Source: Himantopus leucocephalus
Taxonomy: Eukaryota; Chordata; Aves; Charadriiformes; Recurvirostridae
NCBI GenBank assembly: GCA_003993805.1
Contig: RSEF01000001.1
Span: 212,677,085-212,741,084, forward strand
Length of the DNA stretch: 64,000 nt
Direction of reading: 5' to 3'
Shown: one piece after another, positions 47,501 through 59,309 of the stretch
Layout: each line of letters opens with the position of its first letter
Position numbering within the stretch: the stretch's first letter is position 1
The notes under the pieces: generated by a model
The model's input: the letters and a program-made list of their open reading frames with translations, nothing else
What the model was told of the DNA's origin: nothing
Database searches by the model: none
Made by a program: the position numbers and the translations under genes

Positions 47501-50500
47501 TAAATGTAAAACCCTGCCACGTCACAGCTGCTCACATCTATTACTTTTGAAGACAGAAAGTAACTGCTAAGCATCGTCCTTCAGAAACGGAGAGAGAATG
47601 TGGGAAAAGAGATGGATGGATTTGGCAAGAGATCGCAAATGCCTAGGATTTCTGTCTCCCGCTCACTGCAAGCTTGCATACTTTACTCCTTCTCCAGTTT
47701 TATTTTAGTAGCAACTTTTCTGAGCATCTTTTGCAAGCCAGCTCAACCCAAACCCAGCACGAAGTGCATTGGCACATCCCACCACCACCACAACCCTGTC
47801 ATTGTGGTCAAGCGGTCAAAATTCTCATCAGCTCACATTTTCAGAATGTACATTGTAGTCAAAAGCACTCCCCATTTTATGCGGACAACTCCTCCAAGAA
47901 TCTTCTTCCGGTAAGATAAAACTTGCAGGGGGTCTTCAGGCACACTGGGAGGCAATGACTTCCCATGCTACTGAGCTCACCTTCTCATTTCAGAGACATC
48001 TCTGAAGGTCAACCTGTAGCTCAAATATATTAGTCCCCAAATAAATAGGCAAAATGATAACTCTCTCCTCTGAAGCCTTGCTTTGCACTGGTTTGGTACC
48101 GCTTTTCTCAAAGTTTTTTGGTTCTTTCTGTTACTTTGGGTTTTTGTGGGTTCTTTTTCCTCATATAAACACTTCATATTCTATGATTTGCATATACAGG
48201 GCTGAGTTACCCCTTAGAGAGGAAGGAAGAGAAAATAAATAGAGAAACCACTCTGAAAGACCATATATTTCTATCAGGTTTCCAGCATGGCCAGACTGAT
48301 GGGCCTGCTATTAGGAGAGGGTGGATTAGTGTAATTGCCTTACAGTTTTGACAGTTTCTGTCATCTTCAGAACAGATGTTCTCCGAGTTCTGCCCTATTT
48401 GCTAAATGCTATCAAGTGACAATTCCCATCCATTTCGGGGAGGACTCCTGAAGCGAACTGCATGGGTCTTTAAAGAGGCTTGTGCTTAGGACTACTCCTT
48501 CAAAGGCTGCAAGGCTGGTTGCCATGGTTGCTGGAGGTTAAACCTGGCAGGGCTGATGACTTTATCAAAGCCAAGCACCAGCTGTGGGAACAAGCCCTGA
48601 AGGCTGTGGATGCTCCACAAAAGCAACTTCAGGGCTAGAGGTCCTGGCAAAGGCAGCTGGAAGGGAGCGTGCCAAAAAATGCAGCACCTTGATAGAAAAA
48701 GGCAACTAGGACGGTCTAATATTGGTGGAAGGTAGGAACGGCCCAGTAAAAGGGGAAAATAATAAAGAATCAGGTATTCCCTTCCAAATTAACTTCAATT
48801 GAGATGATTCCAAGTTTTGCATAGTAATAGATAGGTATCAGTTCTCTGGTAATTATGGGACTAGACAGCATTCCTCATCTTGGGCTCCAAAACCTACAGG
48901 CAGGGAGGATGGTAACTCAGCAGGTACAGTCTACTTCTTAATGTAACCCCAAGCCAAAAACCTGAAGGACCTCCATACCGTTGGCTTACTATCTCCAGCA
49001 AAGATGTAAAACCAAAGCCCAGGAGAATCCATTATCCTTAAACTATCCCATGTTAATATTATAAGAAAAGATGAAAATATATAGCTTCATGCATTTCCAT
49101 AGCACATCTTCAACTCCCTAAACCAACACAAGGAAGAAGGGAGAAGAGCAGGAGTGGATAAATTTACGTTACCCTTGTTGCATCTTGGGCAAGATGGTTA
49201 CCATTGTCCTAAGCCACTTTGAACCCATCCTTCCTCAGCAAGTGGAAAGGCCAAGAGCAGGGCTCAGACACCTGCTTCAGGGCAGCCTGAATAGACAGAG
49301 CAAGGAGCAGCATCACCTCCACCAGATGTGCCATGGCTGGTGTGCGCTAGGGCTCAATGGCCTCTACTCCAAAACTCAGGATGGGGTCTTTAGCTTATAC
49401 ACTACTATCCAAGCCAAGACTTTATGGCTCCTTAACACTGTTCCTCCTCTTTTTACACAGAATAAAAATGTCAGAGCACTTGTACTGAGCCACCTCCCAT
49501 CCCATCTGAAGACAGTAAAAACCCAGTGAAAATGTGACAAAAGTGAGAAGAACTGCTGCCCACAATATCCAGCACTACACAACAACGAGGGCAGAAAAAG
49601 ACAGAGTAATGGGATAACACGCAGCACATCCTGGGAGGTTCACGTTGTGGCAAACGATGGAGATGAGAGATCAGGGTTCACCGTACAGAAAGCACAGACT
49701 TCAGTTTAATTGTTACTAAACTACATGCTACATGAGTAATTGGGTTTATGGATGTTCCTGGCAGAGACAGAGGGGAACCCATCCTCTCAGGGCAGCTAAG
49801 TGCTTGACTTCTGTGTATTTTTATGTGTTTGTCAAACACTTAGACACTACAGGCACTTAGAATCCTTTAAATAAATAAAATGCATTGGGTTAGTTCAGCG
49901 CAAAAGGCACTGTATCAATGCATGTTAACTACTTTCAGTGGAAATTATAACAGGATATGGGCATAAGTGCAGCCAAAAGAAAAGCCTAATAAAAATAGGG
50001 TAGCGGGGAGAGAGGGGAGGGAATGTAAAGCCAACAGAATTGCAGCCTGAAAGAAATCAGGACAGTAGATCTGAGAATAGCACAGATCATAAGATAGAGA
50101 GGGAGAAAAAGCACCTCCCGTTTTACTACGCTTGGGCCAGCTTACATTTCATTACAGGGAATCCAGGATAGGCAATTGTGTAATCAAGAGCCAGACGGCT
50201 TTACTCATTTATAATTAATTCAGAGTACTTTGAAAGTGAGCTTAGAAAATAGCCAAGTGCTTTCCTTTAAGGAAACCTCTTGTAATGCTTCTGCAGGGCA
50301 CCGCAAGCAAAGCAGAAGTTGTTCAGCTGAAGACAAAAGGTTTTCTCCCGACATAAATGAATAAAGTGTTACCACAGGCAGTGAAGCAGAGAACATGGCC
50401 CATCTTGAAGGAAGGCTTTCATCCAAGCACTGTAATTTTACAGCAAGAAACACCATTCTAGACTGTTTTACACCATTTTAAGGGTCGAGGGAAGTCTCAG

Positions 50501-52860
50501 TACATTATGGACCAAGATTATTCAGTCTTCTATTTATTGTACATAGACAACTGCTCCCTTAGAGGCAAGCATGATTTTTGGCTCCAAAACCACAACCAGC
50601 ACTTCCATCTACTCCCAGCACTTGCCAGAAGAGTGGGCGTTAAAACCCAGTACAGTTGCAAATACTGTGCCCCATACAGCCCCCCACCTCCCCCAGCCAC
50701 CGCACTGCGAACTACATAGATTGCATCCTGGCACTGCTCGTTTGTTCAGGTATTCATTAGCTGTCCTGTGCCCACACAAATAATTCAGAAAGTTAAATGA
50801 CGCCTTCCGTTTTGCGTGGTTACTAATTTATCTACACTTAGCTTTTCATCTGTAATTCACATTGACATTAATGGAGAGACAAATATGTGTGTAACAGAAC
50901 AGAGGCAGACCAAAATAAATGAGAAAAAATGTGGTCACCAGAAACCAATTATACATTCAAAACTGCACAGTGGAAACCACCGGAGTGTTGAAATCAAGTG
51001 AGGAGGAAAATGTACCAAAAACGCACTTGGACTGGAGGAAGAAGGGGGGTGCACGGACAAGTTGCTAGCACATACAATCAGTCTCAGCCTCATGGAAAAG
51101 AATATAAATATTTAGACATGAACAGACCTCTTAAAATACAGTTGCAGAGTCTGCTGGCACATGGACAAACATACAATAAGCCCACCAATGTGGAGACACA
51201 AATCAGGTAAATCAGACATGAAATTGGCAGGCAACATGTGCAAGATGCGTTTTGTAAAGGCAAAAATGTGTTCACCACCAAATACAAAGATGAATTTTCC
51301 AAGACAATCTGAAGCTGCACTGTAAAAGAAATAAACATTAAATATTTAAGGCTGTTCACCTAAATGCTATCACTTGGAGCACATGGTGGCTTATTCCTCC
51401 ACCAGCATTCTTCTCGCTACAACAAAAAAAATGAAGTGTTTAAAGAGAAATGCTTGAACAGTCTTGCTACTTTGAAAGCTGAACATCTTCTCAGATGGTC
51501 CTGAAAGAGTTAAGCGCTTCGGAGCTCAGATATTCTCCTTCCCATGTCTCACGATAAGTACTAGAAGATTTATGTGCAATGAATTTCCAATTACTGATCT
51601 GCACCAGCTGGGCTGTCAATCAGCCTGCCTATACAGTGCATGTCTTCACCTCCCCATGTTCTCCTTGCACGTAGAGGCTCCTTCTCCCCCCACGAGCACA
51701 CACAAAAGCATGTAATTCCCACATTCCTATCAACTGGAGTAGGTTAAATGTTGCTTTGGACCTCCCTTGCTCCTCCAGTCTAAGACAGACATTATTTTCA
51801 CACCATAGCGTCCAGGAGAACAATTCCAGTGAGGACTCTGAGACACCAAAGAGTATTTTAAATGCACAATGACATTTCCTCTGAGGCTTTTCCCATACCA
51901 GTCATTGTCAGGGAATGCAGTGTATGAGGGAAATCTGTGAGGGAAACCCTAGGATCAGAACACAAAATTGTCCTACACTGGTACACAAGGTCCAGATACA
52001 AGGATTAAAAAAAAAAAAAAAAAAAGTCATTGCCCTATGGAAGTCCTTAATTATGATTCTGTCCAGCTGAAAAAGTACAAAAGATGTCAGAGAACTTGAC
52101 ATGGTAACTTTAGGATCTCCAAAAAGCTTCTCAGATTCACCTAAAAGAGGTATTATCTCCCAATAAATACTCAGTTCCTTCATGGATGTCTCATAGAGTT
52201 AGCTCCGTATACATAAAGAGTTCATGAAAACAGGTGTCCTGCTCAGGGTCATCATCCACCCCGTTTTAATGGATTATCATTTATTTCTTTAATACTCAGA
52301 GTTGCTCTTAGCACCACCATTCTTTACTTCATTTCTCAGCCACATGACTAAGGGAAATGCTGAATCAATAAACCTTTGCAAAGCAACACTAAGCAATATA
52401 ACTAGTGATTAAATCTTGTTTTCAATGTAGAATTCAGACTGAAGAAACATAATTAAAAAAAAACTTACCACAAAGCTCAGAAAAAATATTTTCCTCTCCT
52501 GTTATCTAAGATTTCACTAAGCCATATCCCTGAAATGAAAAAAACCACAGATATGGCATCATCCTTGAGACTTTGCCTGTTACAACACGATATTACCCCA
52601 GGCTGTTGTTTTTGCACCTGCAATTCACTTCCTAACCTGGGTTACAGAGAAGATGATTCTTGAAAGGTTAATTAGCAGCTATGTAAACAGCAAATCCTTG
52701 CTATCTACCGGAGTGAACGTGTTTACTGCAAAGGTTGAGCATCCTGCGAAGGGCAGGGCTCTGAGATACGGCACCAGGCCAGATCATCCAGCAGGACCCA
52801 TAGATTTTTTGTTGCTGTAGAGGCCTTACCAGAGCTCTCTGGAAATATTCATCCAAGCTC
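44560..52860. other. Upstream or intronic sequence without recognisable genes
   Basis: GC-richer, multi-frame-open patches lie at 45.8-46.1 and 46.8-47.2 kb, and an A-run at 52007-52025. Balanced, possibly conserved sequence lies near 48.27-48.48 kb. No exon boundary, RNA gene or transposon end was identified. Confidence 0.5.
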
Positions 52861-52866
52861 AACTGC

Positions 52867-52899
52867 CTATAAATAGAGAGCTGCGGCCCCCGGGGGCCG
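52867..52899 (+). promoter_or_regulatory. TATA-box or MEF2 site next to a 16-bp palindrome
   Basis: CTATAAATAG (52867-52876) is both a canonical TATA box and a perfect YTAWWWWTAR MEF2 site. A perfect GC palindrome, CGGCCCCC plus GGGGGCCG, lies at 52884-52899, where initiation from a plus-strand TATA would be expected. No ORF of substance follows; the open frame from 52949 begins at GTG. It could be an antisense non-coding promoter, an enhancer or chance. Confidence 0.35.
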
Positions 52900-53049
52900 T
52901 GTGGCTGTGTGCTGCTGGTGTGCTCCGAGTTGCTAAGGAGATGGCAGAGTGAAGACTTGCAAACCGTGTGGGAGAACTGAGAGGAAAGCGGCACCGCTCC
53001 GGGGTTCGGCCCAGAGCCAGGGAGGTATCCTCCTGTGGGTATCCTCCGG

Positions 53050-53095
53050 ATCAGAAGAAAAAAAAAAAGAGGAAGAAAAAAGAAAAGGATGGAGT
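53050..53095. repeat. A/G-rich low-complexity tract
   Basis: A polypurine stretch of AGAAGAAAAAAA-type sequence interrupted by GAGG and GAAAAGG. Confidence 0.6.
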
Positions 53096-53099
53096 TTCC

Positions 53100-54860
53100 C
53101 TCTCAGCCTGACAGAGGCCAGACGCTGGGAACATCAGGGCAGGCATTCCCATCAACAGACTCCTGAATAATTATTATAAACCATCAACTGTCTGGGTTCT
53201 CGCAGCATCGCTGTTTCCTGAATCCAGACCTGGGTTCTTTATCTCTGAGGAAAGTAATTATAGCTTATATTACACAGCAGCACCATCCAAAAGGAAAAGG
53301 AGTTTTGGAATCCTTTTGTTCACTTCTATGTAGACTTGTAAACGTGACTGATATGCAAAAAGTCAAGCTTTGAACTGTAGCACTAGAACAAACTACCTAA
53401 GGGAACTGAGACTAGGATGACCCCTCATACACCATCTTTTTCAGATCTGAACCAATTCATTTATCTTGGGCTAGAGGATGCCTGAATGGAGATGGACTCT
53501 GGCCGAAGACACAGGAGGAAAATAAGGGTCATCCTGAATTAAGGTTGTGTGTAGATACTACTGTCCAATTACATCTTTAAATAGGAGGTGACTCACATCA
53601 CTGTGATGGTAGCAAACATCAGCAAGATTGAGTGCACACCCTGAAAAGAGGAGGCTTTGCATTTCCAGCATGAATGGAGATACAATTTTACAGGAATATA
53701 TACAGCTTACTTAAAGTTTATGCAGAAGCAACTTTGCAATTGCTCCTGGTGGACTGGGAAACAGCCTGAAGATAAAGCTAACCATAAGAAAAATTCTAGA
53801 GTAGTTTCTAAGAACAAAACCCTCCGGAAAACAACAACAAAAAAAGGTGCAGGAATTCCTCAAAAGAAACAGGCAAATGCAAAAAGAGCCGGGGTTGTTC
53901 CTGCAAATGCAGAAGAAATGCTCCATGGTGTTAGCCATGGTTTCTCACACAGATCACTTCATTGTGATAGAAAATTAAATTCTTCTGTTTTCCAAGTCTC
54001 ATTCACGGCTAAAATGATACATCTTAGCAGAACAAAGGCAGTACCGCTTGCCAACAGTGTATTAGCTCATCTCTCATTGAAAAAACAAAGACTTAGCAGA
54101 AAAAGGTGTATTTTTCTCGGCGACCACTGATGTTCTAAGCCACAGAAGTATCAAAGTGTGTCTGACAGTTGCTCATTATTAGGCAGGTGAAAGAGAAAAC
54201 TGAACTTTTTTTCTCCCCCCCAAGACAGCAATGAAACCACATTAAGAATATTTGAAATAAAAAGCACGTAGAGCAACCGAATGATTTGGACTTTTACTGT
54301 CTTCCATCTTTTAAAGATGCTAATGCCAACACTAACTCACTAGTGACAAATCGACGGAAAGAGAAGGAACATATGATCACAGCTTATTTCCCAGTGTACG
54401 TATTTCTTAATATAGAAGAGTATATGATAGATCTGCCACCATCTGATCTTGATTGTTGTAAAACCAGTCATTCTGCCTTCATCTGCCAAAAGAGTTTGAG
54501 AATTACTGGGGATATTTTTGGCAGCCTTAAGCACACAGAAGCACTGAGGCATAGTCCCAGAGGACAGCTGAAAGTTTCTTAATAATTTCCATCCATTAGA
54601 TGCCACTTTTGCACATTACTTGAGGATTGTCCAGTGTGATTTTAAGTTAATTAAGGATGATGAAAGTGGGGGAAGAGGCTTCAGGTCTTACTGCTGTTAC
54701 TGAATTTCTTTTTTCCCCACAGAAGTTTTTTTATGGCAGTCTTAAAAAATCAGAAATCCGATCTTGTATCTACTGAATTTTATGACATAATAGATTCACT
54801 GAAGAGACAACTTACAACAAAGGCCTGATAAAATAGTCTTTGTTCATAAACATAACCTTT
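53100..54860. other. Upstream or intronic sequence, nothing recognised
   Basis: A 157-codon lysine-rich open frame (53657-54130) begins at TTG and matches no family I know, so I leave it uncalled. Confidence 0.45.
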
Positions 54861-54864
54861 AAGC

Positions 54865-54888
54865 GGGGGGGGGGGGGGGGGGGNGGGG
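54865..54888. repeat. Poly-G run with an ambiguous base
   Basis: About 23 Gs are interrupted by one N at 54884. Its length is probably unreliable. It can form G-quadruplex structures. Confidence 0.9.
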
Positions 54889-55124
54889 CGGAAATCAACA
54901 ACCCCCCGACATATAAAAACAGGAAAAAAAAAATGGTAAGAGTTCTTATTCAATGATGTACACTAGTTTTTAAAGACCTAACTTCACATTGTAATTTCTG
55001 CAAACAAAATTATTTGTACCCTGATTCAGCCACATCTTATTTTTCCAGGAAATTACAGGCACGACTGAACCAATATAATTTGACAAAAGGTTGCATATAA
55101 ATTATTCTTATGAGGAATATTATT

Positions 55125-55396
55125 ACGGCCAAAAGGCAACAGGCACGAACTGAAATACAGGAAGTTCTTTTTAAACATAAAAAAGCCCCACAACCACTTT
55201 TCCACCATAAGGGTTGTCAAGCACTGGCATAGGCTGCCCAGAGAGGTTATGGAGTGTCCATCCTTGCAGATATTCAAAGCCCAACTGGACGTGGTCCTGA
55301 GAAACCTGCTGTCTCTGACCCTGCTCTGAGCAGGGGCTTGGACTAGACGGCCTCCAGAGGTGCCTTCCCACCCCAGCCAGTCTGGGATTCTCTGCA
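55125..55396 (+). mobile_element. CR1 LINE 3' region, about 270 bp
   Basis: The element starts within AAAAGGCAACAGGCACGAAC and continues through TGAAATACAGGAAGTTCTTT, GGCTGCCCAGAGAGGTTATG, CTTGCAGATATTCAAAGCCC and CTTGGACTAGACGGCCTCCA, ending at GTCTGGGATTCTCTG. It follows the sense order of the CR1 3' end throughout. It is the longest transposon copy in the window, 5'-truncated and non-coding. The open frame on its opposite strand is a by-product. Confidence 0.93.
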
Positions 55397-55399
55397 TAT

Positions 55400-58300
55400 T
55401 AAGCACAAAGCTTCAAATTTACCAACTGTGTTAAGGCTGAATATCAAATTTAAGCTAATTTGAGCTATATGAGTAAATAATCTGGTTTTGGAAACTTACA
55501 TTATAAAATAAAGTGTCATTTTAAATGAACATAAGTCTTAATTGATCATATTGCATATCTGCTAGACAATAGAAGAGTACATCCAAAAGTAAACCTCCAT
55601 TTCTTTTTAGGTACCTTGTATTTCCAACACATGAAATGCTGTGCCAAGAAATTCTCCTTTTCCAATCAAAGGAACAGGTTTGCAGCATGGATTCTGTATT
55701 TCTATCTGCACATTGCTATAATAGTGTTGATGACTACGACCCCTTTTCCTGTCAATCTTTATTTCCATATGCCATCTGATTGACTGTTACACTTCCTCTA
55801 TTTCCCTTTGTATTTCCTCCATTTCCCAAGCTTTATACCCATGTAAAGTTATTAAAAAACAATACCACAATAAAGCAAATGAACCACGCAGCCCTTTACA
55901 AGCGTAGGAGAGCTAGCTATGGAAGCCTCTTCAACTTCCAGCCAAGTCTGAAAGCGCCTTTCACATCACTAAGTGATGCTTGGTCCAACATTTGACCATG
56001 CAATTCTACAGTTGTTACTTAGCCATCACTGCTAATGAAGAAGGGAGTTGGAACTAAGCGACATTAGCAGTTTTGCCATCAATGCCACCCATTCAGCACG
56101 AGTAGATCCACAAGTCTCTTGGACAGGTCTAAGACGTACAGGAAAAACTGCAGGAGCTGAGCCTCTGCTACAAGCACAGGGCTGGAGCACAGACAGGCAA
56201 CCAGAATTTGAAAAGCTCTGAGCTAAGCTGAACAGCAACAGCTGAACAAGCAATATCTAGACGCACACAAATCTGGAAGATAAGAGTGAGCACAGCAAAC
56301 ACAATGGTGCAAGTCACTAGAGCGCAGTGTTAGAGAAGGCAAGTATTTGAGGGCCAGCAAATTAAATTCATAATCATCTGAATTCAGGTTACTTCTACAA
56401 TGCCAGACAAAGAAACCTTTCAGGCAATACACAGTTTTCCTTTAACACACAGATGTTAAAAACGATTTAAAATGGTGGTGTGTAGGGGGGAAGCATCAAG
56501 TTAAAATATATTTAAGATAGTAACATCCTCACGTACATGGTACAAAGTCTTTCAACACTCTCCGTGCTGGTTCACTCTGCACATTTCTCTCCGCCAGGCT
56601 ACTGGGAGAGGGGGAAAACACGGCCAGACTCAATGAGACTTTCAGGTTTGTGTGCGTTAGCACCCTTGCACCATCCAAGCTGACAAAACGTAAAGGGTTT
56701 ATTTCGCTGCTGAAGCAAAACCTTTCACTAGGTTAAAACTGAGTAAAATTTCCATAAATGTGTAGATTCATACAAGCGTGTTTGATAAAAACTCTACCCT
56801 GAGAAGCCTGGACTCCTCCTGAGCATTCACAGCCACCTCCCCTGAGGTTCAAGTCCCCGCTGCTGCCCTGCCACAGAGGCAGGGGGAAAACGGGTGCAGC
56901 AAATACTGCTTTGCTGAAAATGGGCTCCCAGAGCTTTCAGAAGCTCGTTGCTGTGAGTGCAAAGAGTTAAACACCGCAAGGCATTGCTCTGATCTCACAC
57001 ATCAGTGAAAAACCAGCAGCAGCTCTACCCAAAGCAATGTTGCAAAATAAACACGAAGCTGAATCAGACCCATAAGCTCTTAAAGAGAACAGTGAGCTAG
57101 ATATAGATATGGATTTCCCAAGGTGAACCCCTTTTGTACCAACGCAACCTCTAAATATTATCATTTAACCTTCTTCGGGATTTAGGTTTGATTTCAGGCT
57201 AACAACAGCCATTCCAATCAGCCACACAAAGTAAATCTGCAGAGCTCCCAAGTACTGAAAAGGGATGGGAAAATCCACCTGAAACAAATATTTTGCCAAA
57301 CCTCTGCAGGGCTGAAAAATAAAATTACTGTCAGCAGAGTGGGATCAGCATTAGTTACACTCTTAGCGATAACGTCGACTGATCCATTTGCCACCTGAAA
57401 GTTGACACAGGCTAAGAAATTAAATGGTCAAAACTTAGAGGCACAGCTTTCCTTATCTGGGGTGACAGTGCTGCTATTTAAGCTACAAATAAAACTCTTA
57501 AAATTTCTCGCAGTATTATCACTGCCCATCTGCAGTCCCCACAGGGTTAAAGTTGGAAAGCCCAACTCTGCTTCTCGGTCTGCAGCTTTTTGCCACCGTG
57601 ACCAGCTGTTAGAGCTTAGGCATACCATCAGGAATCCAGTGACACAGCAAAGGTCTGAATGCAGACACACATTTCTGACTCCCAGTAAGCAGAAAGCAGA
57701 CCAAAAAATTATGCCCATGACTAACAAGTCCCATCATGCCTTCTAAGCCTCTTCAGTATAAACTGATTTTAGAATGTAACAGTGGACAAAAACATCACCT
57801 TTTCTTAGAGAACTTTTTTTTTTTAAAGTCAAAGTAGGCTTTTTATTCTTTTTTTCAGTTTAAAAAAATCATATATAAAGATACTCATCTGTGGTAAAGA
57901 CACAGCCACTTGCAAAACAGCTCAATCCTGTTCTGAACCTTGCAAATACAACTAATTTTGCTTCCTGCATTGCTGTAAGGTCAGCAAGAAGTCAGAATTC
58001 AATCACAAGTGCGAGCAGCAGCACATTTTTCTCTCCAAAATAGCTGCCACCCGGGGGCACGAGGCACGGCTGGGCCACCTGGGTCTGCGAAGCCAGTCCA
58101 CCTCCACACACCACGGCTGCGGTGGAGCTCCTCCATCCACGGGGCTTGTGAGAGGAGTGATGTGAAAGCAAGAAGAGAAAATTGATGGGGGGTGGAAAAA
58201 TGAATAAAAATTAGTATCAGGGAATAATTATCAAGCAAGAGACAAAGATTGTCTCTTTTTCCTCCATTTTTCTTTATTTTAACTTTAAAAACTCTGCCAA

Positions 58301-58650
58301 GAGAAGGAAAGAGAACCAGTAGGAAGAGTTGGTGAGCAGGACAGCATCACTGGAAGACACAAACGGGGAAGCTAGCAGCCCAGACGACGCACCAGGGCAC
58401 AGCTCAGGCAGGGCCATGGCGGTGGGTCGTGGTCCCGGCCACTGGCCATGCTGCGGCAGATGGGGACACCTTATAGGAGCTGACAAGGTTTCCTCGCATC
58501 GCCAGGCCAGGCTGCCCCACAACTGACAAATAAAATCGGGTTTTGAGTGTGAAAAGTGGGTCACAGCTACATAGAGGAGGAGGAGCCCAACACCACGATG
58601 GCACGCAGTGAGCGATGTAGGAGCCGGCAGGGACCCCGAGGCCTTTATTA
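55400..58650. other. Upstream or intronic sequence, nothing recognised
   Basis: AT-rich, with a T-run near 57812-57823. No exon, RNA gene or repeat was identified. Confidence 0.5.
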
Positions 58651-58654
58651 GCGG

Positions 58655-58700
58655 TGTTATTATGCAAATTTGGCAGCACCCATCAGCCTGTCAGCCTGGT
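58655..58700. promoter_or_regulatory. Octamer motif in GC-balanced sequence
   Basis: ATGCAAAT lies at 58662-58669, directly followed by a TTGGCA half-site of NFI type. It sits at the edge of a GC-rich stretch. Motif matches alone are weak evidence. Confidence 0.22.
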
Positions 58701-59300
58701 AGCTGTGAGCTGCCCTAGGTGAATGCCATTAAATGGCCCTTCCCCTGCTTATGCTTGTTAATGCTCCTGTCCCCCCGTGAAGGCCACAGACCTCCTCTCC
58801 CAGCTGTGCCCTTCCCGCTCCGGCCCCCGCCTGCCCCATACTGCCCTGGCCGGACCCACCACCAGCACTCGTGGGCGATCTCCTCCTTCCATCAGGTCAA
58901 TTTTCAGTCCCACATCCCCAGACAACCCCAGGACTCAGCAGAGGGGCGGTTCGGGACAGGGGACATGCGGACAGGCTGGCTCGGTCCCCACCACCCCTGC
59001 CCCATGGTTTGCCTCTTGCAAAGCGAAGGGAGAGGGGAGCCTGCGAGCATGGTCATGATGCTAAGTCCAGACTCTTTTTTTAAGCAGTCACAGTTTTTCC
59101 CCCAAAGGCTGAAGTCCCCAGATGCATCTGGCTTCCAGGGGAAGGGCACAACCAGGCTCCTGGAAGAAGCAGGCGGGCGGCTGCCTCCCTGCTGGGACAC
59201 GTGCCGGGAGGGACACGAGCGCTGCGGTGAGTGCGAGCAGCACTGTGCACAACAGCCTCGGCCGAACCACGCGCTCTCCCAGTCGTCCCCTTAGTTATCA
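58700..59300. other. GC-rich stretch open in several frames
   Basis: Several overlapping frames are open on both strands. The longest (58719-59294, 191 codons) begins at GTG and no domain is recognisable, so this is best read as stop-poor GC-rich DNA. It could still be a non-coding RNA exon or an enhancer. Confidence 0.4.
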
Positions 59301-59309
59301 TCATAATCT

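Noticed and set aside
53657..54130. 157-codon lysine-rich plus-strand frame
   Set aside because: It begins at TTG and has no recognisable domain.
55053..55406. 117-codon minus-strand frame at 55 kb
   Set aside because: It is the opposite strand of a CR1 3' end, which does not encode protein there.
58719..59294. 191-codon frame that looks as if it begins with a signal peptide
   Set aside because: The first codon is GTG, not ATG. The region is GC-rich and open in several frames, so the hydrophobic start is not evidence for a secreted protein.
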